A stretch of 64,000 nt of DNA from Sphaerosporella brunnea. Taxonomy: Eukaryota; Ascomycota; Pezizomycetes; Pezizales; Pyronemataceae. Every line of letters begins with the position of its first letter. Within the stretch, counting starts at the first letter, position 1. Location: contig VXIS01000091.1 in the NCBI GenBank assembly GCA_008704415.1, forward strand, positions 62,001-126,000, given 5' to 3'. The notes beneath the pieces are model-generated. The model saw only the letters and a program-made list of their open reading frames with translations, did not search any database and had not been told where the DNA came from. The position numbers and the translations under genes are program-made. Positions 1 through 9,250 of this stretch are shown here, piece after piece.

Positions 1-390
1 CTTGCCAATAATTACCCAGGAGGAAGCCTCCCTTCTGGCCTCTGCCTGACGTGTGGAGTTTCGATGGGTACCAGGTCACCTTGACATCCCCGGCAATGAA
101 GCTGCCGATGAGTGAGCCAAGAGAGCTGCAGAATGCTGCGATGGCACCGAATCTGAATCCCCTGACGTGCTGGCTATGACGTCACTCCCACGCATTGCCA
201 CCGCTACGTCCCAGGTCAGCGACGAGACCGCGTGGCCTGGCTTAAAAAACACTGTGCCAAGAGGTACTACAAGACGCGACGCCTCACGCTCAACCACGTA
301 GCCACCAAGGCCTCCAAGACGGTCGCTTCACGCTTCTACTAGCTCAGGTTCAACAAAGCACCAACGGCTCCATACATGGGCAGTTAGACT
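1..390 (+). pseudogene. LINE ORF2 fragment: end of RNase H and post-RNase H region (5' piece of a split copy)
   Basis: The plus strand from about 63 reads WVPGHLDIPGNEAADE, the classic last conserved block of a LINE RNase H domain. It is followed by an in-frame TGA at 113-115, then AKRAAE. A frameshift near 245 leads into WLKKHCAKRYYKTRR, with a further stop near 340. The same C-terminal block (AKHCAAKNYYRRR, then QLRNGKSPTGPYL) occurs in the minus-strand copy at 48577-49014, which shows that it belongs to a repeated element. The coding continues after an interruption at about 2056 (CWWCGSG), so the copy was split by a later insertion. RNase H would have removed the RNA strand during target-primed reverse transcription. 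This copy is dead. Confidence 0.8.
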
Positions 391-2055
391 GCGAGCTAGT
401 AGGACAGGGCCAAGGGACAGGCCTCTAGCCCCTGGGGGCGAGAGATGGGCGGGGATAGTGCTGGCAGCTCGGAGGCCGAGTCTCAGGCTCTTGGCTGGCA
501 CCTACAAAAGGACCCGTCTGGTCAATTCCTCGAGGGTCCTCCAGATCGCCAGCACCGCCCGCACCTCGTCTTCGCATACCAGCTCCTCTGTTCTTTTACT
601 TTCCATCCAGCCATCCTTACTTTTGAAAAAACATAATCCGCACCCGCGCAACTCCAGCTCCCCCGACTACTTAGACCGCCGCTCAGGACGAAGACGAGGT
701 GGATTATCGCGATGTGGCCGACGTCTCTGAGCTTGAGCGTCAATTGGCAGGCACCGCTGGTGAACCAACCTCCGGGCAGCCAGCCCAGACAAACACCCAG
801 GGGCCCGCCACTCCCGAGCCCGCGCCAGTTCCCGTCCTGGTCATCGTACCGATGGATTTCCTCAACAAAATGACGGACACCACCGCGCACCTCAGTACTC
901 TCCAGGGGCCCCAAGCTCTCAGTGCTCAAGCGCAGCCCGCACTAGGCCGCACTCGGACGCCGCGATCCCCTCAGCCTATCCTCCCCCCGGCTGGTACCGC
1001 GACCTCCCTGAGCTCAGCCGACCAGCTGCGCGCTACCTCTGGTGGGGCCGTACCCAGAATACTCGCAAGACCTATAACACCGCGCGGCGCAGCTACACAA
1101 CCTATGTCGCACTGAACGAACACAATGCCCGCCCGCTCATCTGCAATTGGGTGGCTGCCCTCGTTGGCAGGGTCAAGCCGAGGACTATGAAAAGCTACAT
1201 TACCGTCCTCCGAAGTCTGCCTACCGATGGCATTTTCGACCACCCACGTCTTCAGCGCATAATTCAGGGCACACGGCGTGTTTACGGAGATGATGGTACC
1301 CGGGAAACCCTTCCAATTACCCCCGATGTCCTCCTGAAAGTCCTGCAATGCCTCCCCCACTGGCGCACCGACCTCATGCAGGCCAACCTCTACGCTGATT
1401 TTTGCCTCGCATTTGCGGGGTTCCTTCTGGTTGGCGAGTTTTTCTGGTCTAAAGGGGAGTACAACCCAGACTATCCGCTTGCTTTTGCCCGCGGGCACCT
1501 CATCTGGCGCTGGGTCGACATTCAATCCGACCGCTTACTGTTGACTCTACCAACCTCCAAAACGGACCCTTTCCGTCACGGTATCACACTTACCATCTCT
1601 TCCGCACCGGACTCGGACGCCGCATGTCCCCTTGCTGCATTGCGGAATCTCAAAAATCGCCGCACTGCTGGTGGGCAGTTCGACTCTCTCCAGCCACTCT
1701 TCACGCGCCCTAGCAACCAGCCGTTCTCTCGCGACTATGTGGTCCGCTGCCTTCGCTTATCTTTGGTCCATCAAGGGATTACGGGCCACTACTCCGGGCA
1801 CTCATTCAGACAAGGTGCGGCAACCAGTGCGCGCCTTGTTGTACTTACGGACCATGAGATCCAGCTGCTGGGCCGAAGGCTGGCTTAGGCCTCCGGAAGC
1901 TCAGCCGCCGGACCCGGTTCTGCCGAGCTAGGGGCAACCTCTGCAGACGTATGATTCAGGTTTAAGGTGCATGGTTTTTCGATCTTTTGTATGGTTGTTT
2001 TCTTAGTAGTGTAGTTTGTTTTCCCTCCCCGCTGGAGAGGATGGACTAGCTGCTA
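391..2055 (+). mobile_element. Tyrosine-recombinase element inserted into the LINE copy
   Basis: About 1.66 kb separates the two halves of the LINE C-terminal coding region and carries a tyrosine recombinase-like gene on the plus strand. In the LINE copy at 48.6-49.0 kb the peptide before the break (PTGPYL) runs straight into the knuckle (DDKCWLC) through about ten residues, so nearly all of this block is extra sequence. Tyrosine-recombinase elements in fungi include Cryptons and the DIRS/Ngaro group. No reverse transcriptase is seen in the insert, which favours a Crypton-like element, but this is inference. The exact ends are uncertain by about 20 bp, and I found no clear terminal repeats or target duplication. 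Confidence 0.55.
699..1888 (+). pseudogene. Tyrosine recombinase (phage-integrase fold), inactivated
   Basis: The frame of 1151-1888 stays open upstream past 902 and reads GWYRDLPELSRPAARYLWWG, then TRKTYNTARRSY, an SAM-like N-terminal DNA-binding region. A conserved block follows, VKPRTMKSYITVLRS. The catalytic domain shows SKTDPFRHG (catalytic Lys) and GHSFRQGAATSA (HxxR motif). The family's first catalytic Arg lies in FLRxGEF. Here the sequence is FLLVGEFFW, so the Arg has become Leu. The expected LLGRW...Y end is lost: the frame stops at 1888 right after HEIQLLGRR, and the nucleophilic Tyr is absent. The likely N-terminus (699-1000, MDYRDVADVSELERQLAG) is in another frame, so a frameshift lies between about 900 and 985. 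The gene is certainly inactive as read. Confidence 0.75.
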
Positions 2056-2667
2056 TGGACGAATAGAAGGACAGATGACAGATGCTGGTGGTGCGGCAGC
2101 GGCGCCAAGCAAACCCGCAGCCATCTCTTCAAATTCTGCAGGAGACGGGACGCCGAACATATGAAGCTGTGGAAGGCGGTCAAGGAGGCTACCAAAGACG
2201 GTGGAGCTAAGAGACGCTGGCCGTCCACTTCAGTGGTGGACCTGCGGGCAGATGACAGATGCACCGAGGCAGTTCTGAATTTCCTTCGTGCCACAAGGAT
2301 TGGCTGTTGGCCCGATAAGGACGCCAAGTAAAGACCAGTTGCCTACGTTTCTTGTACGCTTCTTTACTCTGCGTGATTAGGGCCGCTCGGACGGGCGTTT
2401 TTGACTTGCATATTCGAAGTTTCAACCTACTGTTTATCGATGTCTGTAAGCCGTTTGACGCCGAAACTGGACTTAAAGCCAGAAACATCGAAAAAAATAT
2501 CAACGCCGGTCTGAGCGGCCCTATTTCCTTTTGTACATTTACTTAGAAGGGCCGCAGGCCCCGGTAGTGAGCCCTCTGCGGCCCGGGGGGGGGGGGGGTA
2601 GCATAGTTCCTTCTTTCTCCATATGTCATGCCCGCAAGCGGCCGAATACAATATGATGGAAACAAAA
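2056..2667 (+). pseudogene. LINE ORF2 C-terminus, knuckle and 3' end (3' piece of the split copy)
   Basis: The plus strand from about 2080 reads DDRCWWCGSGAKQTRSHLF, then KFC, a CCHC-like knuckle. It continues to ADDRCTEAVLNFLRATRIG and a stop near 2330. The same end is seen at 46.0-46.1 kb (ARDRCTKAVLDFLACTKGA) and on the minus strand at 48.6 kb. The 3' untranslated part is interrupted by an M1 MITE (2379-2522). It ends with the motif TATGTCATGCCCGCAAGCGG followed by CCGAATACAATATGATGG (2619-2659), which also ends the copies at 46.2, 48.2 and 42.65 kb. A 14-nt run of G lies at about 2584-2597. Confidence 0.8.
2379..2522 (-). mobile_element. M1 MITE, copy 1 (144 bp, 3-bp TSD ATT)
   Basis: The ends are inverted repeats: AGGGCCGCTCGGACGGGCGT at the left and its imperfect complement, ending GAGCGGCCCT, at the right. 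ATT is duplicated at 2376-2378 and 2523-2525. Relative to the copies at 7655 and 44852 the interior is inverted. It has no coding capacity. The 3-bp TSD and short TIRs suggest a PIF/Harbinger-type transposase source (inference). It sits in the 3' untranslated region of a LINE copy and is therefore younger than that copy. Confidence 0.85.
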
Positions 2668-2699
2668 AACAAATTCCGTTTCTCATTCTATATCAGACA

Positions 2700-3005
2700 A
2701 ATCAGATCCCCCCATCAAAGTCTTCTTCCTGCTGCGCCTCCATACCGTCACCCAAGGCCTGGCGTGCGCCGCCAGTGCATTTCTGTTGCTCGCGGCAGCA
2801 TATCTTCAGGTTGTGCGGGTTGGTCCTCGAACCCATTGAGTTCCCAATCGTCAACGGTTTTCTGATTGAGCCAACTGTTGAGCAGTAGAACCGCACTGTC
2901 GGGTTGCTTAAGGATACTGTGTCGCTTCTTGTTTATCACGTCTATGGAATTCGATAGCATTCTGTTGTTCAACTCGACCCGCATTCCGTATTTTTGGCCC
3001 ACCAA
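2700..3005 (-). pseudogene. Transposon-derived coding fragment, shared with 3440-3690
   Basis: The minus strand reads DVINKKRHSILKQPDSAVLL, then LNSWLNQKTVDDWEL. The plus strand at about 3450-3560 reads DVITKKRNRLLEESSSAVLL, then VNSWLDQKTVD. The two are therefore inverted, diverged copies of one coding sequence, the second lying inside the hAT-like element at 3013-3840. I do not recognise the protein. The context suggests a transposon-encoded sequence. Confidence 0.45.
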
Positions 3006-3012
3006 CGAAATC

Positions 3013-3840
3013 TAGTGATGGACACAAGCCGAGCCGGCTCTAGACAAAAGCTCGAGCTTCAAGCTGAGCCGAGGAGAGCCTGGCCCTTTGACGAGCCGAG
3101 CCATCTGGAATGGGTTGCCAGCCGAGCCGAGCTTCAGCTCGAGCTTTTGGCTCGAGCCGGGTGGTGGGAGCAGACCCTAGATGGCCGTGTGGGCGTAAAA
3201 TACAAACTGGGTGTCAAGTTGAGCAACAACATGATTGAGGCTTTGTATAAGAAGATGGCGGGTAGTTGGGGTAATTGCTACTTGATCGCTGTTTGTCGTT
3301 GTAAAATGCCCGGGCTGACTAGACAAGGGCCCGGGACTTCCGTGCTATGACGGGCTCCAGTGTGCCCAGCGAGTGGCTGTTTTCTCAGTATGTTTTTTCC
3401 TTCACTTTGTTACCGCTTGTCTGACTAGATTGCACTCGGCAGGGCGGGGGATGTAATAACAAAGAAGCGAAACCGGCTGCTTGAGGAATCCAGCAGCGCG
3501 GTTCTACTGGTCAACAGTTGGCTCGATCAAAAGACCGTCGACAACGGGGAACTCTACGGCCCTTGCCCAACACGGGGATGCTGCAGAGATTTGACAGAAA
3601 CATGCAGGTGGAGCCCCATGCATTGGCTGAGGGGATGGACACGCAACAAGAAGAAGACTTCAATTCCGGATCAGGTTTGACGGATAAAGTGTGATATATC
3701 GAAGGATGGTCGCGGTGCGCGCGAGGTTTGATCTGTACATAGTGAAACCAGAACCAGAATCTGACTCTGACACTCAATCGAGCCGTGTTAGCTTGAAGGC
3801 ACCCCTTGGCTCGACTCGAGCCGCCTCGTGTCCATCACAA
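3013..3840. mobile_element. hAT-like element with GAGCC subterminal arrays (828 bp, TSD ACGAAATC)
   Basis: The left end TAGTGATGGACACAAGCCGA and right end CTCGTGTCCATCACAA form inverted repeats. A perfect 8-bp duplication ACGAAATC flanks them at 3005-3012 and 3841-3848. Both termini are followed inwards by repeated GAGCCGAGC/GCTCGAGC motifs, a pattern expected of subterminal transposase-binding sites. The interior includes the coding-like fragment at about 3440-3690 and no intact transposase. The 8-bp TSD places it in the hAT/P-like TSD class (inference). Related ends occur at 4016 and at 56798-56973. Confidence 0.8.
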
Positions 3841-3848
3841 ACGAAATC

Positions 3849-4016
3849 TAGAGGGTTCCCCAGGCACCGCGCTCGCTACCAAGAGCTCCAGTTAAAACTC
3901 AGCTCATGGGGCAACAGGATCGAGCCTGCTCGGCTCCCCGGTGGGTACGGTTCTGCTCTGCTCGGCTTAATGCTCGAGCTTTTTGCTCAAGCCGACTCGG
4001 CTCGTTTCCATCACTA
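3849..4016. mobile_element. Half copy of the GAGCC hAT-like family
   Basis: Directly after the preceding element the sequence again carries GCTCGAGC motifs (3960-3985). It ends GACTCGGCTCGTTTCCATCA + CTA, the complement of the family terminus TAGTGATGG. No matching left end or target duplication was found, so this is a truncated or rearranged copy. Confidence 0.5.
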
Positions 4017-4029
4017 GCTCTGTCACGAA

Positions 4030-4115
4030 TCCAGGACGGCAAACCAGGGCCGGGCCAATGGCTCCTCCCACGCATCGCCCGCGCGGAGTGCAGCCTGCAA
4101 CGCCAAGTCCATACA
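4030..4115 (+). pseudogene. Short LINE RNase H fragment
   Basis: The plus strand reads DGKPGPGQWLLPRIARAE. This matches the RNase H segment TTPGPGQWVLRRISCAE of the LINE fragment at 33.7 kb. Only about 30 codons survive before the hAT-A sequence begins. Confidence 0.5.
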
Positions 4116-4469
4116 CGATTACGGATCAGAAGGGGGTCGTTGGGAGATGATGTAATCGAAGCCATAGACTGCTTCAAGTCCTGGGCGATCTTCTGTATGG
4201 GGCGGGTTCACACAATCATCAGGTCGGCGGCGGAGATTGATGGGTAGGGGCTTCACGTTGGATCTGTATCTCGCTGTCGTTTTCTTTTTCTTGATATCGG
4301 TGTAAACAAAGATTGTACTCGTGCCTGGCGGGCCCACCGGGCGCCGGGTGTTCACCGGGCGTGATGGGCACCTTCAGTTACCTGGGTCCCGTGCAAAATT
4401 GCCTAGTCCAAACGGGCGGTAATTTTCAAAGCGCGTTTGCATGAAACGGCCGCACTTTTGACAGCCCTG
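4116..4469 (-). mobile_element. hAT-A element, copy E (reverse orientation)
   Basis: On the minus strand the sequence begins CAGGGCTGTCAAAAGTGCGG at 4469. It follows the hAT-A consensus seen at 14277, 17050 and 62195: CCCGTTTGG, then GAGACCCAGG-like, GGGCCCGCCAGGCA, then TTTACAC...ATCAAG...GAGATACAGAT. The plus strand at 4130-4180 reads LGDDVIEAIDCFKSWA, the typical end of a hAT transposase after its dimerisation domain. This ties the family to hAT by coding content as well as by TIR. The far end is not resolved. Confidence 0.65.
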
Positions 4470-4696
4470 TGCACGATTGACAACACTGAGCTGACCAGCA
4501 CGGGTGCCTGGGACACTGTATGTTGACGATAGGTTTCGCGCAGTGAACACTAAGAACGTAGGTGAAGAGATATATTGCAAGGTAAAGAGCTAGACGCGTA
4601 GTTACTGCACTGAAGGTGCAGTAACGGCTTGGCGCGCTAGCTTCTAACCCTAATCTAACTACGTCTCTCACAGAGTATATGTTCGGATATTCCATA

Positions 4697-4733
4697 GAGG
4701 GTGGAGTGATGCCTACGGCATCACTCTACCCTC
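4697..4733. repeat. Near-perfect 17-bp-arm hairpin
   Basis: GAGGGTGGAGTGATGCC, a TAC spacer and GGCATCACTCTACCCTC form arms matching at 16 of 17 positions. It could be a foldback remnant or a transposon footprint. There is no evidence for function. Confidence 0.6.
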
Positions 4734-4815
4734 AACACTGTAGTCCAGCCAGCACCCTGGCATAGGGCATCATTTCTTCACTGCAACCAGCAGTGTGCTC
4801 GCAGGCAAAAACACG

Positions 4816-5576
4816 CAGCGTTCCTAATAGCCGGCCCAAAACGCCCGGGCTGCCAAAGGGCAATAGCCCGACTGTCTCAAAATCACGACGGGCTGGCCGG
4901 CAGGCTGTTGGGCTGCCAAAAACTTTCGACTGAGGTTAACCTGTCATGCAACGATCAGTTTGACCGAATTACGTCGTAAACTGAAGAAACTGCAGAGTGT
5001 TTCTGTGTAGCTGTTGCTCAATTCCCCATAGTGCATGATCCCTGCACCAGCGGGAAGCCTGCCAGCCAGCGTGACGTGGACTGCAGCCCAAACAGCCCGC
5101 CCGTTTTTTCGATCAGCCCGACCGGCGGGGTGGCTATTAGTAGCGTTCACACCGCCAAATCTGAGCCTGATTCGACGAACCATGTTCCACCTCCAGAGTT
5201 GAAACAAGGCGATTCAGATGTCGAATCTGAGCTCGAAACAGCGGCTGGCAGCCGATCATCCCACATCCTCCCCCGGTGCCCAGGATACCACAACCTTGCG
5301 CGCGCCGCGATATCACGCCCTTCACCCACGCCGCGATACCACGCTCTCACCCGGTGCTGGGCTGGGGTACTGGGCTCCGGAAAAAATTTCACGATGGCTG
5401 CGAACGAGTGGGCTTGGCGGGTAGTCGATTCGGGACGTGTTTTAATTTTTATTTCATCAGTTGGCTGGTTGGGGGATTCACATCGATTCGCCTGGATTCA
5501 ACGGATTTCGCCTTGTTTCGGCTCGGTGAGAGTCGGCTCAGATTCGGCGGTGTGAACGCTACTATTAGGAACATTG
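4816..5576 (+). mobile_element. hAT-B MITE, copy 1, containing a nested M2 insertion
   Basis: The left end CAGCGTTCCTAATAGCC and the complement of the right end (CAATGTTCCTAATAGCC after removing the insertion) are inverted repeats. Flanks AAAACACG (4808-4815) and AAAACCCG (5577-5584) are an 8-bp duplication with one mismatch. About 335 bp belong to this element. The remainder is the M2 element at 5139-5563 with its ATT duplication. The interior (for example ACGTCGTAAACTGAAGAAAC) matches the reverse-oriented copy at 11620-11947. Confidence 0.8.
5139..5563. mobile_element. M2 MITE (425 bp, 3-bp TSD ATT), nested in hAT-B copy 1
   Basis: The left end AGTAGCGTTCACACCGCCAA continues into ATCTGAGCC. 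The right end is its complement with few mismatches (GGCTCAGATTCGGCGGTGTG, then AACGCTACT). ATT is duplicated at 5136-5138 and 5564-5566. Removing the element and one ATT restores the hAT-B terminus. ORFs crossing it have no recognisable domain. TSD size and choice match M1, so one transposase might mobilise both (inference). Confidence 0.85.
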
Positions 5577-5584
5577 AAAACCCG

Positions 5585-7439
5585 GGCTTCATTTACACCA
5601 AGGCGCGTCTATGCTATCTGACCTTCGAGAGTCGCAGAACGCGGATAATTCGTTTTTCACCGGTAGCGTACCGTCTTTCGCCCTTGCTTTCGGCCGAGCC
5701 AGGCATAGCTTTATACCCGGCTGAGGCGCAGTGATAAAGGCTGGGCGTTACCAGAATGTAATACTCGACGCCTACCTTACTTTGTGTTGAACCGCTGCCG
5801 GGCGCGATAGTCATCAGTTCTGCAAGCGGTCTGGGTGAATGCCGGGCGATGTTGTGGGCAGCGCATTGTACGTGCCGGCTGCGAGTCATGCTGGCCTGAG
5901 CTGCGGGTGAGAGCGCACCAGCGCGCAAAACCCGTAATGAGGGTACGAGGCGCCAGCAGGTTCGCACCTACCCATCCCTTGCGCTTGGAATTCCACACTG
6001 TACATCATCCGTCGTGTAGCCACCAAACCTGCTTGATTTACACGGTGTTTGTTTTCCGAGGACCCTCTTTTGCGAAATCACATCGTGGCCTCAAAACTAG
6101 ACTTCCACAACAACTCGAATTTTGAGAACTTGCACTGCGCATGTACACGTCCCTTTGTAGGCGACCTGGACAACGGCTTGTGGATGCCGCCTTGACAGCC
6201 AGGATAGTGAGCGGAACATACAATATCAGCCAACAAATCCCTCACGATCGCCGCGTAACCCTCCAAAGGTGGCATGCAGGCGCCTGCGGCGCATGGTTCC
6301 AACGAAAAGAAACTAAAAACAATACTCGCCCAGAACAGCAGATCACCCACTCGCCGTACCCAGCCCCACTGTCTCCGCCGTTGTGCCAGCACAGCAACAG
6401 ATGCAACGCAGGAACATAGAGACCAGTGACTAAACCATGCGACCGTCGGCCATCTTCTCATTCAACCCCGCGAGTGTTCAATGATACCTTCCTTCGAAAG
6501 TAGCCTATATAATCCTATCAGCACCGGTTTCAGACGATTCGCAGAGTGGACACACCGCAGTCGCAGGTCGCGGTCGTTGTTGCCCTCCATGTCAGAATCC
6601 ACCACCTGCGGGCGATCCTTTGACCGCTTCCATCGCATCCGGCGTTTGACCTCCGCCTTGTACGCCGTCAAAACATGTTTAACAAAAGACATGAACAGCT
6701 GCACATCGCGGACGCCGGGGTAGCTATGATTCAGGCGGACGACATAGCGCCGCTGCTCCACCACATTGGGCAGCCATTCAGCACAGTCTCCGCACCGCGT
6801 CGCAGAGTGCGCGGTATCTGATGGTACTGATCTCGTCGTACCCAAGGGCCGCGCAGGCGACATACGCTAGTGGTTTTGAGCTGTTGTCATTGGACCGATG
6901 TGAAGTTTGTCGGCCTGTCGCGTGTGGATGGGTGTATCGTAGGAGATGCGCCGAGTCTGCGCTTGCAGGGTTCGGTCGGCCGCAATAACTGAGCTCGCTG
7001 CACTCACTGGAAATCACTCTGCGCCGTGAACCAGCAATTTTGCTGCGACGGAACGTTCTAGCTTCCTCCACGACTGCTGAGAAGCCATCAGCACCGGCCA
7101 GATCAGGAGTGCAAGATGTGGTTGGAGAGAGGTCCGGGAATGCTTGATGCTCCGGCAAAGAGTCGAAAGGTGGGAGTGGTGTGGCGTAGAACGGAAGAGC
7201 GTCTGGCTGACAAATGGAGAGCACATTGAGAAAAGGTTGTTCAGCTCACTAGGAAGCGGCTTGAGAAGAATGATACGAAGATTTTTGAGGACAGACTGAC
7301 AGTGGGCCGCAACCTTTAAGGCTGCTTCACGATAAGCGTGCTTGGACGCCGGAGTGGTAGGATGATGATGAAGTTGACGTTGCATTTATTGATTTTCTGT
7401 TTCAAACGTCGCCGCGCCTGCTGTTGCCCACCCCCCGCT
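5585..7439. other. Anonymous sequence with one weak candidate gene on the minus strand
   Basis: No recognisable element was found. Minus-strand open frames at 7385-7014, 7224-6778 and 6863-6462 follow one another in different frames and could be exons or a decayed gene. The last reads WLPNVVEQRRYVVRLNHSYP and is rich in Arg/Lys. I tried a GTGAGC...TTTGTCAG intron near 7260-7215, but it does not join the frames productively. No function is assigned. Confidence 0.25.
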
Positions 7440-7620
7440 ACGTACGAAAGCACCAGTAAACAGCCGTGGGTGACCACACGGTGTCAGTCATTAGTGTTGT
7501 GGCAGTCAGGACGTCTGTGTGTGGAACACTGCGCCGTTGATTCCATTCAGTGTCGCCGCTACAGTTCCTCGAAGGCTCCGCTCCATAATGATACAGCTGT
7601 GCAGTCGCTTTGAATGATCA
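7440..7620 (+). repeat. Dispersed repeat R1, copy 1 (copy 2 at 10985-11180)
   Basis: CAGTCAGGACGTCTGTGTGT, then GGAACACTGCGCC, and further CATTCAGTGTCGCCGC...GCTCCATAATG align with CAGTCAGGGCGTATGTGTGT, then GCAACACGGCGC...GCTCCACAATG at 11067-11145. Similarity runs for about 150 bp in the same orientation. It is non-coding and its class is unknown. Confidence 0.5.
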
Positions 7621-7654
7621 GCAGTGATGCTGCTGTACGGGTCCGCTCGATATT

Positions 7655-7798
7655 AGGGCCACTCAGACAGGCGTTTTTATTTTTTTCGACGTTTATGGAT
7701 TCAAGGCCAGTTTCGGCGTCAAATGGCGTACAGACATCGATAAACAGCCGGTGGAAAATTCGGATATCCAAGTCAAAAACGCCCGTCTGAGCGGCCCT
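7655..7798 (+). mobile_element. M1 MITE, copy 2 (144 bp, TSD ATT)
   Basis: It starts AGGGCCACTCAGACAGGCGT and ends ACGCCCGTCTGAGCGGCCCT. ATT is duplicated at 7652-7654 and 7799-7801. It is the same length as copy 1, with the interior in the opposite orientation and close to copy 3. Confidence 0.9.
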
Positions 7799-7801
7799 AT
7801 T

Positions 7802-8592
7802 GGTGGAGCTGCGTAGTCGCTTCGATCCAAAAACTGACTATCGAAAATTCAGGGTTGAGCCTCTGGAAAACGCCATGCAAACCACCACTCGCCCACCTCC
7901 TCCTTGCATCCTTCAAACACACCCTCCCGCCTCCCCCTTTTCCGCCCATCTCCCACGCGCCCTTTGACAAACTCCTAACCAATCCAGCCTCCGACGCAGG
8001 ACCGCCAAATGGTAGCACCAGCTGCGCAACGGGATGCGCAAGAGGCGGCGACCAGGGCTCTCCCGCGTTCATCAGCAACCACCGTCCGATTGCCGCCTCC
8101 ACCGCGGTGCGCCCACCGGACGTGAGTTACCCTGACTCGCAGGAATTTCATGGTAACCCTCCGTTGGTGATGGCACACTCCATCGAGTGAGGATCAGGAG
8201 CACGGTCCCTGACAAGCTTCGCAACTCCATCGACGTCAGATGGTGCGTGCTGGAAACGCTGACCATCGTTCATGCTGGCGTAGTAGTCGCCGCCTTGCTC
8301 CTCGGCCTGGGAATCAGCAGACCCGACAGCTGACGCAGCGGGAAACATCGCCAAGCCGTTGCCGACATGCTGTACCCAGTTCCAGCCTCGCGTATGCTGA
8401 AACATATATTTGCCCCTTGCTGCGAAGGCCCGTTGCCGATGATTAACGTAGATCACCGGGAAGCTAGCCATCCACGAGAAGCAAGACACGTCTCTGCGCA
8501 AAAAAAAAAAGTAAAAAAGCGTGACAGTACGACACCGTGAAAGCCCGCATTCCACCCACAACCCGCTCGCAGCCACCCAGCCCACGGCGAAC
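7802..8592. other. No gene recognised
   Basis: Overlapping ORFs on both strands are compositionally unremarkable and carry no domain I recognise. A run of 11 A lies near 8500, just upstream of the pogo-like remnant. Confidence 0.3.
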
Positions 8593-9250
8593 ATGCCTAA
8601 ATCCAAGGAACGAAGTGCCGTTACCAAGAACAACCTCGAGGAACATCACCCGATGGGCTCGATGACGGTACCTATCAGACCCTACCTCAGGCGGCGAGGC
8701 ATGTGATGTTAGGGAATCACCATCAGGCCACCGAAGGAACGGAAGGCGGCCAAGGCAGCCGGCGCACGGGGGGGCAAACATTCTCCCCAGCTGCCGAGAA
8801 AGCGATCGTCAGGTGGTTGGAGAAGCTGGATGAACTGGGGTTCGTAGTGAAGCTGGCCAAAGACGTCCAAAATCGACAGGTACAAATGCAGGAGGATCAC
8901 AAAAACGTCATGGTGAGGAACTGGGCAACGCGATTCCTTGACCGCCACGATTCCCTTGCGGCGCAGTTCGCTAGTCGTCTAGATCATCAACAGGCACCAG
9001 CTTCGGATCCAGACACACTTCCGCCGGCTCGGCAAGCTCATAAGAGCCGCTAATTCCGAACCCAACGCTATCTCCGATATCGATGAGACGGGTTTCGTCA
9101 CGGGTGTTGCAAAGCGAACCAAGGGTATCATCAAGCGAGGTAAAAAGAATCCGTGTTGCCAGCAACTTCTTATCGCCAAGCGAGCAGTCCGCCAACTGGT
9201 GCACGATGGCTATCCCGCGGTACGCCATTCGAACGAACGCCCAGCTTGAG
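8593..9250 (+). pseudogene. Pogo/Fot1-like (DDE_1) transposase remnant
   Basis: The ATG at 8593 (MPKSKERSAVTKNN) opens a short N-terminal frame. The frame from 8703 reads FSPAAEKAIVRWLEKLDELG and further VRNWATRFLDRHDSLAAQFA, then SRLDHQQAPASDPDT, typical of the CENP-B-type HTH region of pogo transposases. One frame on, from about 9005, the strand reads RRLGKLIRAANSEPNAISDI, then DETGFVTGVAKRTK. DIDETGF corresponds to the family's first catalytic Asp motif (NMDEKGF). At least two frameshifts are present, and the frame ends near 9250, before the remaining catalytic acids. No termini were identified. Confidence 0.75.

Noticed and set aside
2376..2525. M1 as a Tc1/mariner-type MITE with TA duplication
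   Set aside because: A TA reading also fits, but all three copies share an extra exact match that gives 3-bp duplications (ATT, ATT, AAT), which is better explained by a 3-bp TSD.
2584..2597. G14 homopolymer as a possible quadruplex or regulatory site
   Set aside because: A single G run inside LINE 3' sequence, with no spaced G-tract pattern. It could be replication slippage.
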